This document shows positions 16,575 through 24,675 of a stretch of DNA of 64,000 bases, in pieces. Position 1 is the stretch's first letter; every line of letters starts with the position of its first letter. Source of the stretch: Bacillus sp. 123MFChir2 (GTDB lineage Bacteria; Bacillota; Bacilli; Bacillales; Bacillaceae_G); contig NZ_KB910928.1 of NCBI RefSeq assembly GCF_000383235.1, forward strand, positions 78,198 through 142,197, read 5' to 3'. Position numbers and translations under genes: made by a program. A model generated the notes under the pieces. That model was not told where the DNA came from. It did not search any database and worked only from the letters and a program-made list of their open reading frames with translations.

Positions 16575-17348
16575 TTAAACTACTTTCGCTTCTGTATGCA
16601 ATAGCGATACAAGTTCTTTTACTTGATCTTGCAGTTCGCCTTGTAACACTTTTCCAGCATCTTTCTTAGGAGGTAAATAGATTTCAATTGTTTTTGTTTT
16701 CGCTTCTACATCATCTTCATCTAAATCTAAATCATCTAATTCTAAAGTTTCTAGCGGCTTTTTCTTCGCTTTCATAATACCTGGAAGCGATGGATAACGC
16801 GGTTCATTTAAACCTTGTTGCGCTGTTGCTAAAAGAGGTAAAGATGTTTCGATGACTTCTGTATCCCCTTCTACATCACGCTCGATCTTTACGTTTGTAC
16901 CGTCAATTTCAAGCTTTGTAATTGTTGTTACATATGGAATATTCAGCGCTTCCGCTACACGTGGTCCAACTTGTCCAGATGCACCGTCAATCGCTACGTT
17001 ACCAGCTAAAATTAAGTCAACATCCTTCTCTTTTAAGTACTCAACAAGCACTTTTGCTGTTGTATATTGATCAATATTTTCAACATCATCTTCAATGTTG
17101 ATCAATACCGCTTTATCACAGCCCATCGCAAGTGCTGTACGAAGTTCCTTTTCACTATCTTCACCGCCAACAGTAACGACTGTCACTTCACCGCCTTGTG
17201 CATCTCTTACTTGAATTGCTTCTTCAATCGCATATTCATCGTAAGGGTTGATGATGAATTCCGCTTCGCCATCGTAAATTGCACCGTTTTTAATTGCGAT
17301 TTTTTCTTCTGTATCAAATGTTCGTTTCATGAGTACGTAGATGTTCAT
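16575..17348 (-). CDS. etfB: Electron transfer flavoprotein beta subunit
   Basis: EtfB binds AMP and forms the ETF heterodimer with EtfA. The 257 residues begin MNIYVLMKRTFDTEEKI and have a nucleotide-binding-fold segment VTVGGEDSEKELRTALAMG and the ETF-beta signature region around VAEALNIPYVTTITKLE. GGGGGT precedes the ATG. The cytosolic flavoprotein works in fatty-acid beta-oxidation, in line with fadB and fadR upstream. Confidence 0.96.
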   Translation of the reverse strand: MNIYVLMKRTFDTEEKIAIKNGAIYDGEAEFIINPYDEYAIEEAIQVRDAQGGEVTVVTVGGEDSEKELRTALAMGCDKAVLINIEDDVENIDQYTTAKVLVEYLKEKDVDLILAGNVAIDGASGQVGPRVAEALNIPYVTTITKLEIDGTNVKIERDVEGDTEVIETSLPLLATAQQGLNEPRYPSLPGIMKAKKKPLETLELDDLDLDEDDVEAKTKTIEIYLPPKKDAGKVLQGELQDQVKELVSLLHTEAKVV

Positions 17349-17429
17349 TCTATTTACCCCCTTGTTTTTTTAAAAGGAAAATTTGGTTAATCCTAATATT
17401 CTGTTAATTTGTATTAAAAAAATAGAGAA

Positions 17430-18203
17430 CTATCTGCCGCTAAAAGAAGGCTTTCGTTTTTCTAAGAACGCTGCTACTCCTTCTCTTCCATCTGCGCTAG
17501 TGAACACTTCACCAAATAACTGCGCTTCATGTTGTACTCCTTCATAATAATGAGAAGACTTCATTGTTTGTAGCAACTCCAATACAGCGCGGACAGATGC
17601 TGCGCTTTTTCCAGCAATCTTTTTCGCTACTTTTAGCGCCTCTTCTAATAATACTTCTTCAGGGAATGCTCGGTTTGCAAGCCCAATCTCAGTTGCTTCC
17701 ACACCTGAAATCGGATCGCTTGTTAACATCATTTCACAAGCCTTCGCTTTTCCAACATAGCGCGGTAAGCGCTGCGTCCCCGCAAATCCTGGAATCAATC
17801 CTAGCGTTAGCTCCGGCAAACCAATTTTTGCAGTCTCACTTACAAAGCGCATATGGCAAGACATCGCAAGTTCTAATCCCCCGCCAAGCGCTGCGCCATG
17901 AATTGCCGCAATAATTGGCTTTGAGAATTTTTCAACGCGTTCAAAGATTACTTGTCCATGTTGCGATAATTTCGTTGCCTCTTTTGCTTCTTCAACAGCA
18001 GTGAACTCTTTAATATCCGCTCCCGCTGAGAAAAATCGGCCTTCTCCATGAACAAGTACAACGCGTACATTCTCATCCGTTTCCACTGCATCAAGTAATT
18101 CACCAACTTCACTAATAACTTGTAAAGACATCGCATTTGCTGGCGGATGATTAATCTTTACAATTGCTATGTAATCCTCCACCGTTACAGATAGGAAATT
18201 CAA
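17430..18203 (-). CDS. fadB: Enoyl-CoA hydratase, fatty-acid degradation
   Basis: This crotonase-fold enzyme hydrates trans-2-enoyl-CoA in beta-oxidation. The product is 257 residues from a TTG ([11 protein letters not shown]) with GGGGAGG about 8 bp upstream. That start is chosen because a longer frame to 18236 would overlap the end of fadR. The oxyanion-hole segments are [10 protein letters not shown] and [34 protein letters not shown] carries the region with the catalytic Glu. The order fadR-fadB-etfB-etfA is that of the B. subtilis operon. Confidence 0.92.
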   Translation of the reverse strand: MNFLSVTVEDYIAIVKINHPPANAMSLQVISEVGELLDAVETDENVRVVLVHGEGRFFSAGADIKEFTAVEEAKEATKLSQHGQVIFERVEKFSKPIIAAIHGAALGGGLELAMSCHMRFVSETAKIGLPELTLGLIPGFAGTQRLPRYVGKAKACEMMLTSDPISGVEATEIGLANRAFPEEVLLEEALKVAKKIAGKSAASVRAVLELLQTMKSSHYYEGVQHEAQLFGEVFTSADGREGVAAFLEKRKPSFSGR

Positions 18204-18219
18204 ATGTACTCCCTCCCCA

Positions 18220-18807
18220 TTAATTGCGGTAACCACAAGCTGCTACTAATAGCTCATGCACCGTTTTTGAAATTGCGACCAAATCATATTTATGATCGCT
18301 CATTACCCAGTTGGTGACAACTTCATCTACTGTTCCGAAAATCATTTGTCTTGCCACGCGGACATTTAAATCCGTACGAAATTCTTCTTGCTTGATGCCA
18401 ATTTCTAAAATTTCATCAATGACTTGCAAGTACCCTTTCAACACTTCATTAATTTTGAGGCGTAAGTCTTGGTTGGATTGGCGAAGTTCTAGTTGCGTAA
18501 CGATAGCAAGAGCGTCATTTTGCGAAAGTAAAGAGAAGTGTGTTTCTACCAACATAAATAACTTCTCTACAGCGCTTTCAATTCCTGCTGTTTTTTGCCG
18601 AATTGTTTCGATAAATTCTCCCATCTTTTCCTGGAATAAAGATATCAATATATCTTCTTTATTTTTGAAATATAAATATATCGTTCCATCGGCAACACCA
18701 GCTTGCTTTGCTATTTTGGAAACTTGGGCTTGGTGATATCCATTTTCTGCGATGACAATCACCGCTGCATCAATAATTTGGTTATATTTAGGTCGATTCT
18801 TTTTCAC
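18220..18807 (-). CDS. fadR: TetR-family fatty-acid degradation repressor FadR
   Basis: This repressor of beta-oxidation genes is released by long-chain acyl-CoA. The 195-residue product starts at a GTG ([15 protein letters not shown]) with AAGGGG upstream, which gives the same length as B. subtilis FadR. The helix-turn-helix is [19 protein letters not shown], followed by [10 protein letters not shown]. The ligand domain contains [15 protein letters not shown] FadR-type palindrome lies 27-44 bp upstream, so it probably represses itself and the genes behind it. Confidence 0.93.
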   Translation of the reverse strand: MKKNRPKYNQIIDAAVIVIAENGYHQAQVSKIAKQAGVADGTIYLYFKNKEDILISLFQEKMGEFIETIRQKTAGIESAVEKLFMLVETHFSLLSQNDALAIVTQLELRQSNQDLRLKINEVLKGYLQVIDEILEIGIKQEEFRTDLNVRVARQMIFGTVDEVVTNWVMSDHKYDLVAISKTVHELLVAACGYRN

Positions 18808-18833
18808 AGTACTATCCCCTTCAAGAAGATGAC

Positions 18834-18887
18834 TGAATGATGATTCATTCACATTTTAATAATACTGACTATTTCAAATATTGTCAA
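18834..18887 (-). promoter_or_regulatory. fadR promoter with FadR operator
   Basis: On the minus strand TTGACA (18882-18887), 17 bp and TATTAT (18859-18864) form a promoter. Just downstream lies TGAATGATGATTCATTCA (18834-18851), a near-perfect palindrome matching the known Bacillus FadR box (TGAATGA, spacer, TCATTCA). Confidence 0.88.
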
Positions 18888-18899
18888 TGCTATTCACTC

Positions 18900-18925
18900 A
18901 AAAAAAAGAAAGGGCATTAGCCCGT
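18900..18925 (-). terminator. Weak hairpin at the 3' end of lcfA
   Basis: GGGC-TAAT-GCCC forms a short stem that includes the lcfA stop codon and is followed by a U-rich run on the minus strand. It may partly separate lcfA from fadR, which has its own promoter. Confidence 0.4.
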
Positions 18926-20602
18926 TTGCTCATCATCTTCCTTTTGCAATTCCTCCTCAACTAGCACGCGACGCAAAATCTTCCCAACAGTTGTTTTCGG
19001 TAATTCTTTTCGAAACTCATATACTCTCGGCACCTTATATGCTGCTAAATATTTGCGAGCAAACGTATTTAATTCTTCTTCTGAACATGTTACACCATCT
19101 TTCACAACAACGAACGCTTTTACCGTTTCACCGCGATACGGGTCAGGCACACCAAGAACAACCACTTCTTGCACCTTTTCATGTTCATATAATACTTCTT
19201 CTACTTCACGCGGATATACGTTAAACCCACTTGCCACTATCATATCTTTCTTTCGATCTTTCACATAAAAAAAGCCGTCTTCATCCATATAGCCAACATC
19301 ACCCGTATACAGCCATCCATCTTTCAGCACCGCTGCTGTTTCCTCCGGCTTATTCCAGTAACCTTTCATCACTTGTGGGCCTTTCACAACAATTTCGCCA
19401 ACCTCACCTACCGGCAGCGGTTCACCTGTTTCTAGTGAAAGAATACGCGCATCTGTACTCGGCCACGGCACACCAATACTTCCGGGTACTCGCTTTGTCC
19501 ATAAAAAGTTACCATGTGTAACTGGAGACGATTCTGTTAAACCATATCCTTCTACGAGCTTGCCACCTGTTACACGTTCAAACTGTTCTTGCACTTCAAC
19601 CGGAAGAGCAGCTGATCCGCTAATACATGCGCTAATAGAAGAAACATCATATTTGTGGAGTTCAGGGTAGTTTAACAGCGCAATATAAATAGTCGGAGCA
19701 CCAGGAAATAATGTAACGCGATGTTTTTTAATTGCCTCTAATACCATTTTAATATCAAATTTTGGAATGAGGACCATTTTATACGCTTCCATAATTGATA
19801 GATTCATAACAGCTGTCATCCCATATACATGAAAAAACGGCAATACTCCGAGAATAACCTCTTCACCTGCCCGGCAATTATAAAGCCAATGCATTCCCAT
19901 CCTTGTATTAGATACAAGATTTTTATGAGTAAGCATAACACCCTTTGGAAATCCAGTCGTCCCGCCTGTATATTGCAGAAGAGCTAAGTCTTCTTCAGGA
20001 TCACACGGCACATCTACCGCTATATCCTCTGCACGTTCAATAGACTTCCAAACGTGAATATTCTCACTTTCATTTACATGAACAACGAGATTTGTTTGTT
20101 TTTTCTGTACAAATGGATACAATAAATTTTTTGGGAATGGTAAATAATCGGCGATGCGTGTCACAATGACATGTTCGATATTCGCTCTAGACTGCACATT
20201 GCTGACTTTCGGAAATACAATATCGAGACAAAGAATAACTTTCGCACCTGAGTCATGAAGCTGGTATTCAAGCTCCCGTTCTGTATAAAGTGGATTCGTT
20301 TGCACGACAACACCACCAGCTAATAGTGTTCCGTAATAACCGATAACACTTTGCGGGCAGTTTGGCAGCATAATCGCAACTCGATCTCCTTTTTCTAGCC
20401 CAAGCCTCTGAAGATAATTGGCAAATTGTCTAACCTTACGATCTAGCTCTGCGAACGTAATATCTTTCCCTAAGAAATGAAGCGCTTTCTTTTCTGGATA
20501 TTGTAAAGCAGCTTCCTGCAAATACACGTGAAGAGGCTTCATATCAAAGGAAATCGTGTGCGGAATTTCCTTTGGATAACTTTGCAGCCATGGTTTTTCC
20601 AA
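18917..20602 (-). CDS. lcfA: Long-chain acyl-CoA synthetase
   Basis: This AMP-forming ligase activates fatty acids to acyl-CoA for beta-oxidation and acts at the membrane face. The 561 residues contain the adenylate-forming P-loop YTGGTTGFPKGVMLTH, the A5 motif VEGYGLTESSPVTH, the hinge YTGDVGYMDEDGFFYVKDR and the C-terminal catalytic Lys region PKTTVGKILRR. The start is a TTG with AAGGGGGAG before it. It heads the FadR regulon block, with a FadR-like site just after its -10. Confidence 0.95.
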   Translation of the reverse strand: MEKPWLQSYPKEIPHTISFDMKPLHVYLQEAALQYPEKKALHFLGKDITFAELDRKVRQFANYLQRLGLEKGDRVAIMLPNCPQSVIGYYGTLLAGGVVVQTNPLYTERELEYQLHDSGAKVILCLDIVFPKVSNVQSRANIEHVIVTRIADYLPFPKNLLYPFVQKKQTNLVVHVNESENIHVWKSIERAEDIAVDVPCDPEEDLALLQYTGGTTGFPKGVMLTHKNLVSNTRMGMHWLYNCRAGEEVILGVLPFFHVYGMTAVMNLSIMEAYKMVLIPKFDIKMVLEAIKKHRVTLFPGAPTIYIALLNYPELHKYDVSSISACISGSAALPVEVQEQFERVTGGKLVEGYGLTESSPVTHGNFLWTKRVPGSIGVPWPSTDARILSLETGEPLPVGEVGEIVVKGPQVMKGYWNKPEETAAVLKDGWLYTGDVGYMDEDGFFYVKDRKKDMIVASGFNVYPREVEEVLYEHEKVQEVVVLGVPDPYRGETVKAFVVVKDGVTCSEEELNTFARKYLAAYKVPRVYEFRKELPKTTVGKILRRVLVEEELQKEDDEQTG

Positions 20603-20669
20603 TTCTAACTCCCCCTTCTCGACATTATAAAAACATAACTTCTCTGTGGTACGCCCGTTCTAACATAAA

Positions 20670-20726
20670 TGAATGTGTATTCATGTTGCTTATTTTCATT
20701 ATAGTATAGGGATTGCTCCGTTACAA
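20670..20726 (-). promoter_or_regulatory. lcfA promoter with FadR-like operator
   Basis: On the minus strand TTGTAA (20721-20726), 17 bp and TATAAT (20698-20703) form a promoter. Downstream, TGAATGTGTATTCATG at 20670-20685 keeps the inner inverted halves of the FadR box, while the outer bases differ. Confidence 0.75.
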
Positions 20727-20754
20727 TCATAATATTCAGACTATTGCAATCCTA

Positions 20755-20994
20755 TTACCACCCTACAAATATTCTCCAGCACACAAGTGTCATTACTCCC
20801 GTTAATAACGAAAATACAACTTGCCTTTTCCATACGCCTACACCAAATGCTACAATCCCTGCAACTATATACTCAGGACTCCATGATCCCCCCTTTTCAT
20901 GAAACAGAACAAGTGGGATTGTTAATGAAGCAAAAATACCAAAAATGAGTCCATCGACAACACTTGCAGAGGCAATCGGTAAAATGTGCTTCAT
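20755..20994 (-). pseudogene. AzlC/AzlD-like remnant, 79 codons
   Basis: This small, very hydrophobic product has at least two membrane segments. Its C-terminal half (IVAGIVAFGVGVWKRQVVFS, then LLTGVMTLVCW) looks like the end of an AzlD branched-chain amino-acid export subunit. The start, with GMKHILPIASAS and LIFGIFAS, recalls the start of AzlC. The frame stays open upstream for 18 codons (with RQEFLKG) but has no start codon there. I infer either an in-frame deletion that joined the start of azlC to the end of azlD, or a truncated AzlD. It may still be translated, as CAGGAG lies upstream. Confidence 0.4.
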
Positions 20995-21086
20995 TCCTTT
21001 TAAAAACTCCTGCCGCTTATCATGTACTACGATTTTTTCTTTCTCTATCCCATCTTATCTCCCCATTCTTTCCCTTTGCATAAGAA

Positions 21087-21116
21087 AAAGATGTGGGGTA
21101 TGAACCACACATCTTT
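21087..21116 (-). terminator. Terminator of the sigma/anti-sigma unit
   Basis: AAAGATGTG pairs with CACATCTTT around a 12-base loop, followed by U-rich sequence on the minus strand. Confidence 0.75.
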
Positions 21117-21141
21117 CTTTATAACTATAGCTTCAAGATGT

Positions 21142-22305
21142 TTATGATATTTCCTTCTTCAAATTAATCTCAATATCTTTTCCATTCTCATCTTTCAAAA
21201 TCACCTTGAAATCTCCTACTTCATCAAAAGAAGTAATATCAAATGTTTTTACCTTAATGATCTTCCCATTATTTAAAGCTTTTGAATATCCCTTCCGTGT
21301 TGATTGATGCTCTTTTCCTTTATGATCAACTAAAGTAATACTATCAATTGTCTTGAGTAGTTGTTTTCTCTTTTCAACATCCTCTACAAAATCAAATTCA
21401 AACGTGATATTCATCCCTGTTGGCAACAATTCGGCAGAAGAAATTTTTAACGATTCCAGTTTTTGTTGAGGAACATATTTGATATCATGAATTTTATTAA
21501 ATTTATTATCGACCGTGATACTATTTTCCCATTTCCCAAGAATTTCTTTATTTAATTGCATGCCATTTTTATGAAATGCAAAAATATTTTCTTTCTTGAT
21601 ATTAGATTTTGTTTCTGCTTCTGTCATAAATGTAGGATCTTGATTTTCTAATGGTGAAAATAACTGGATTGATTGTATATTGAAATTTAGACTCTCAATA
21701 TCAGCAATCGGATTCATTGGATATAAAACAAAATTACCTGTCAGTTCACCATGCTCTGCATCTACTTGTATACTTTGTTCTCCGTTTGCTAATATTTCTC
21801 CATTCTCCTCCGTTAAACCAGTTGTTGTATCAGCTTTTTCTATATATCTTCCTTTATTGTCAGTTAAATCGTATACCATATTTAATTCAGAAACTTTCTG
21901 CAACACACTTTTATCATCAAATTTATACCGTAATGAAAATACGATTTTTGATTTATCATACGCTATGTCTTTTACTTGAATGGTAACACCACTATCTTTC
22001 ATACTATTATTTTTCTCTACTTTTTGCATATATCCGTTATCCGTAGCCTTTTGTACCCCTCGATCTTTTGTAAGGAAGATTTCTTTTACCATCGCCATAG
22101 GAGCCTCACCATACAAAGCGAGACCAGCAATAGATAAACCTGTAATAACAGCAGCAATTTGTTTTTTATATGAAAACCGTTTTTTCGTTTTTTTACTGTT
22201 TCTGATTTGCTCAAAAGCAAGTTCTTTCTTTTCTATAACACTTTTAGGGATTAAAATATCTTTATTTAATGATTCTTCTAACTGCTTCTCAAAGTTAAGA
22301 TTCAT
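21142..22305 (-). CDS. Membrane anti-sigma factor with DUF4179-like domain
   Basis: The 387-residue, single-pass membrane protein probably holds the ECF sigma factor encoded directly upstream. The cytoplasmic N-terminus (to about 45) would be the sigma-binding part. One membrane helix (IAAVITGLSIAGLALYG) follows, then a large extracellular beta-rich domain with VTIQVKDIAYDKSKIVFSLR, typical of DUF4179 proteins. The ATG at 22305 follows GGAGGAG and overlaps the sigma gene by 11 bp, so translation is coupled. The inducing signal is unknown. Confidence 0.78.
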   Translation of the reverse strand: MNLNFEKQLEESLNKDILIPKSVIEKKELAFEQIRNSKKTKKRFSYKKQIAAVITGLSIAGLALYGEAPMAMVKEIFLTKDRGVQKATDNGYMQKVEKNNSMKDSGVTIQVKDIAYDKSKIVFSLRYKFDDKSVLQKVSELNMVYDLTDNKGRYIEKADTTTGLTEENGEILANGEQSIQVDAEHGELTGNFVLYPMNPIADIESLNFNIQSIQLFSPLENQDPTFMTEAETKSNIKKENIFAFHKNGMQLNKEILGKWENSITVDNKFNKIHDIKYVPQQKLESLKISSAELLPTGMNITFEFDFVEDVEKRKQLLKTIDSITLVDHKGKEHQSTRKGYSKALNNGKIIKVKTFDITSFDEVGDFKVILKDENGKDIEINLKKEIS

Positions 22306-22840
22306 TTGAACTCCTCCCATTACTTAATATTTTGTCTTCTTGCAAGTAGTATGTTTTTAACTGCTGCCTTGCTCTACTTAATCTCGATTTTATCGTTCCT
22401 TCTTTTTCACTTAAAATTTCACTTATTTCTTTTGTCGTAAATTTATTTACATAAAATAAAACAATTACTAATCTGTACTCAGCACTTAAATAACTTAAAG
22501 TACTTTCGAAATCTAATTTTTGTTCTATCTTTTCATTCATCGCATGCTGACTCGGAACTTGCTCATAATCTTCGACATATACAATTTTATTTTTTCTTAT
22601 TATATCGTTACACTTATTCATTAATATTTTCACAATCCATGTTTTAAAATAGCGCGGTTCTTTTAATTTCTTCAAATTGCTAAACGCTGCAAGAATAGTT
22701 TCCTGCACAGCATCACCTATATCTTCTTCATTTTTGAGACGTACTTTTGCGACCTTATACATTTGCGGCATTATGATATCAATTGCCTCAATAAAGGCTT
22801 CTTCATCACCCTTTTGCGCTCGCTTTAAGAGTAACTCCAT
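22295..22840 (-). CDS. ECF-type RNA polymerase sigma factor
   Basis: The 181-residue sigma-70 factor has region 2 (LKNEEDIGDAVQETILAAFS, then YFKTWIVKILMNKCND) and region 4 (LSAEYRLVIVLFYVNKFT, then EISEILSEKEGTIKSRLSRA). It belongs to the SigV/SigM-like group of extracytoplasmic-function factors. It precedes and overlaps its anti-sigma gene. An ECF-type promoter about 52 bp upstream suggests that it drives its own unit. GGGGGAGC precedes the ATG. The regulon is not visible here. Confidence 0.88.
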   Translation of the reverse strand: MELLLKRAQKGDEEAFIEAIDIIMPQMYKVAKVRLKNEEDIGDAVQETILAAFSNLKKLKEPRYFKTWIVKILMNKCNDIIRKNKIVYVEDYEQVPSQHAMNEKIEQKLDFESTLSYLSAEYRLVIVLFYVNKFTTKEISEILSEKEGTIKSRLSRARQQLKTYYLQEDKILSNGRSSNES

Positions 22841-22891
22841 ATAGCTCCCCCTTTAAAAGATTTATATACGTATATATCTTTGTACACCTAT

Positions 22892-22920
22892 TAGACTATA
22901 TAGAGATTCAAATGGTTGCA
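22892..22920 (-). promoter_or_regulatory. Candidate autoregulated ECF promoter
   Basis: On the minus strand TGCAACC (22914-22920) and AGTCTA (22892-22897) stand 17 bp apart counted from TGCAAC. They resemble ECF elements of the TGAAAC / CGTCTA type, each with one change. Confidence 0.55.
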
Positions 22921-22944
22921 TTTTATAGGATTTTTTTCAAATAC

Positions 22945-23062
22945 TATATAAAGCCATTTTAATTTTCCGACATATAAGTCACTGCTATGCACGACCAGAT
23001 GCTCTCATTCTCCCTAAAAGAAAGGGATTTTCATGTCGTTTTTCAACTTAAATATAACTCCT
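22945..23062 (+). repeat. Dispersed intergenic repeat, internally deleted copy
   Basis: The left block (TTCCGACATATAAGTCACTG) is followed directly by the GACCAGATGCTCTCATTC and CCTAAAAGAAAGGG blocks and the TTTTTCAACTT tail. The middle section with GGAAAAGGCACTGACC is missing compared with 31795-31980. The join lies in the core hairpin. Confidence 0.65.
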
Positions 23063-23180
23063 TCTATCATATATCTTTCTATAACTCTGATAAAATTCTC
23101 TCGTAAATCTAAAAACTAGAAGGAAACTACAAAACTTTCACGAATTTACCATTTGAATCTAAATCATAGGAGGTTTTTCT

Positions 23181-23684
23181 ATGTTCCAAACTGTAGAAGG
23201 TTTTTTAATGGCGTGGAAATACGAAGCAGATTCAACACAAAGAGTATTAGATATGCTAACTGATGAATCATTAACACAAGAAATCACACCAGACAACTGG
23301 ACGTTAGGACGCATTGCGTGGCATATTGTAACGACTATTCCTGTCATTACATCCCGTACAGGTTTAAAATTCGAAGGAGAAACGAAAGATTACCCTGTCC
23401 CAACTTCCGCGCAATATATCGCGGACAGTTATCGTCAAATGAATGAAGCATTTACTAAAGCATTACAAACACAATGGACAGATCAAGATTTAGAGACAAT
23501 AAATGATTTCTTTGGAAAACCAATGCCAAATTCAATCTTTTTAATGACTGTCATTAATCATCAAAACCACCACCGCGGACAAATGACAGTACTCATGCGC
23601 CAAGCAGGATTAAAAGTTCCTGGCATTTACGGACCGGCAAAAGAAGAGTGGGCTCTAGCTGGAATGGAAGCTCCGAAGATGTAA
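23181..23684 (+). CDS. DinB/YfiT-like metal-dependent four-helix protein
   Basis: This cytosolic 167-residue member of the DinB superfamily has four-helix bundles that bind a divalent metal through three histidines. Candidate ligands are His49 in RIAWHIV and the pair in NHQNHHRGQM. Relatives include bacillithiol-dependent transferases and thiol-linked detoxification proteins, but many members have no known activity. AGGAGG precedes the ATG. It stands alone with its own terminator. Confidence 0.8.
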   Translation: MFQTVEGFLMAWKYEADSTQRVLDMLTDESLTQEITPDNWTLGRIAWHIVTTIPVITSRTGLKFEGETKDYPVPTSAQYIADSYRQMNEAFTKALQTQWTDQDLETINDFFGKPMPNSIFLMTVINHQNHHRGQMTVLMRQAGLKVPGIYGPAKEEWALAGMEAPKM

Positions 23685-23700
23685 TATGTGCTTATGAAAT

Positions 23701-23738
23701 GAAAACGAGGTTCCTCTTTTTTGAGGAACCTTGTTTTC
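23701..23738 (+). terminator. Terminator hairpin of the DinB-like gene
   Basis: GAAAACGAGGTTCCTC pairs with GAGGAACCTTGTTTTC (one mismatch) around a T-rich loop of six. Confidence 0.7.
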
Positions 23739-23811
23739 GTTCTATGAGAACAAAACAAATTTCTTTGGTATCATTTATAATGGATGTAAATGAATATTGG
23801 AGCTGAAACGC

Positions 23812-24270
23812 ATGGATTATATAAGTTATTTACGAAATATGATTGGACATGAAAAAGTAATTATGGTAGTCGCAGGTTGTTTTGTATTGAATGAAAAGAA
23901 TGAAGTGCTTCTGCAATTACGATCTGATAATGGAAAGTGGGGGCAGCCTGGCGGATTTATGGAATTTGGCGAGACAGTTGAAGATACAGCAAGAAGAGAA
24001 GTGTTTGAAGAAACTGGTTTGAAATTAGGCAAACTAGAATTCTTTAATGTATATTCTGGAAAGAAATACGAAAGAACGCTATCTAATGGTGATCAAGTTG
24101 CCTTAGTGAAATTGACTTATATTTGTCGAGATTTTCAAGGAACATTACATACTGATAACGAAGAAAGCTTGCAGCTACAATTTTTCCCATTAGATAACTT
24201 ACCTGAACTATGGCAGAATCAACAAGAAGTTTTTGACGATTTGTTAGAACTGATGAAAATAGAAAACTAA
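23812..24270 (+). CDS. Nudix hydrolase
   Basis: This cytosolic pyrophosphohydrolase of 152 residues probably cleaves a nucleoside-diphosphate-linked substrate or damaged nucleotide. The full Nudix box spans about 48-70, with GGFMEFGE, then RREVFEETGL containing the metal-binding Glu pair. The ATG at 23812 is chosen over a TTG at 23797, which overlaps the GGAG ribosome site. The C-terminal part (DNEESLQLQFFPLDNLPELW) matches the branch annotated as MutT-like in Bacillus. Substrate unknown. Confidence 0.88.
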   Translation: MDYISYLRNMIGHEKVIMVVAGCFVLNEKNEVLLQLRSDNGKWGQPGGFMEFGETVEDTARREVFEETGLKLGKLEFFNVYSGKKYERTLSNGDQVALVKLTYICRDFQGTLHTDNEESLQLQFFPLDNLPELWQNQQEVFDDLLELMKIEN

Positions 24271-24308
24271 TGTTTCCTATCAAGTAGATGAAAGATTTAT
24301 ATGGTTAC

Positions 24309-24357
24309 ACACACACCTGCGTTCGATATTCTATCAAACACAGGTGTGTGCGTTTTT
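24309..24357 (+). terminator. Terminator of the Nudix gene
   Basis: CACACACCTG pairs with CAGGTGTGTG around a loop of about 21 bases. CGTTTTT follows. Confidence 0.75.
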
Positions 24358-24381
24358 CTTGCAATCGTTCTAAATCCTCAC

Positions 24382-24540
24382 CTATTTTAAAAGCATTCTA
24401 ATTCCAGTTATAACTATACTTGCCATCCCTATCCCTACTAAAATGAAATAAAACTTCTTCTCTGGATTTCTGTAATATAAAAATCCTCCTATTAAAAGCG
24501 CTATAAGCCCACCTACTAGATTAAGTACAAGTAAATCCAT
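24382..24540 (-). CDS. Small hydrophobic protein, 52 residues
   Basis: This short gene is opened by an ATG with GGGAGGAAC ahead of it. The product starts MDLLVLNLVGGLIALLIGGF, has a polar turn (YYRNPEKKF) and a second membrane helix (YFILVGIGMASIVITGIRML). Two helices with a Lys/Arg-rich loop suggest a membrane hairpin protein. I do not recognise the family. It lies upstream of an ABC-2 exporter on the same strand, but there is a gap on both sides. Confidence 0.7.
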   Translation of the reverse strand: MDLLVLNLVGGLIALLIGGFLYYRNPEKKFYFILVGIGMASIVITGIRMLLK

Positions 24541-24675
24541 AATCGTTCCTCCCTAAATAGATCTTCGAGATATAAGCCTTTGCTATACAAGATACAACAT
24601 GATCGCAACTTGCTTTCCCCCTTTCGCATGTGGCAAAAAAGGGAGGTATATTACTCTTTTAACTTGTCTGTCAAA

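Noticed and set aside
17564-17914. Plus-strand 116-codon frame opposite fadB
   Set aside because: Its low-complexity Leu/Gln-rich product is typical of antisense reading of a coding gene.
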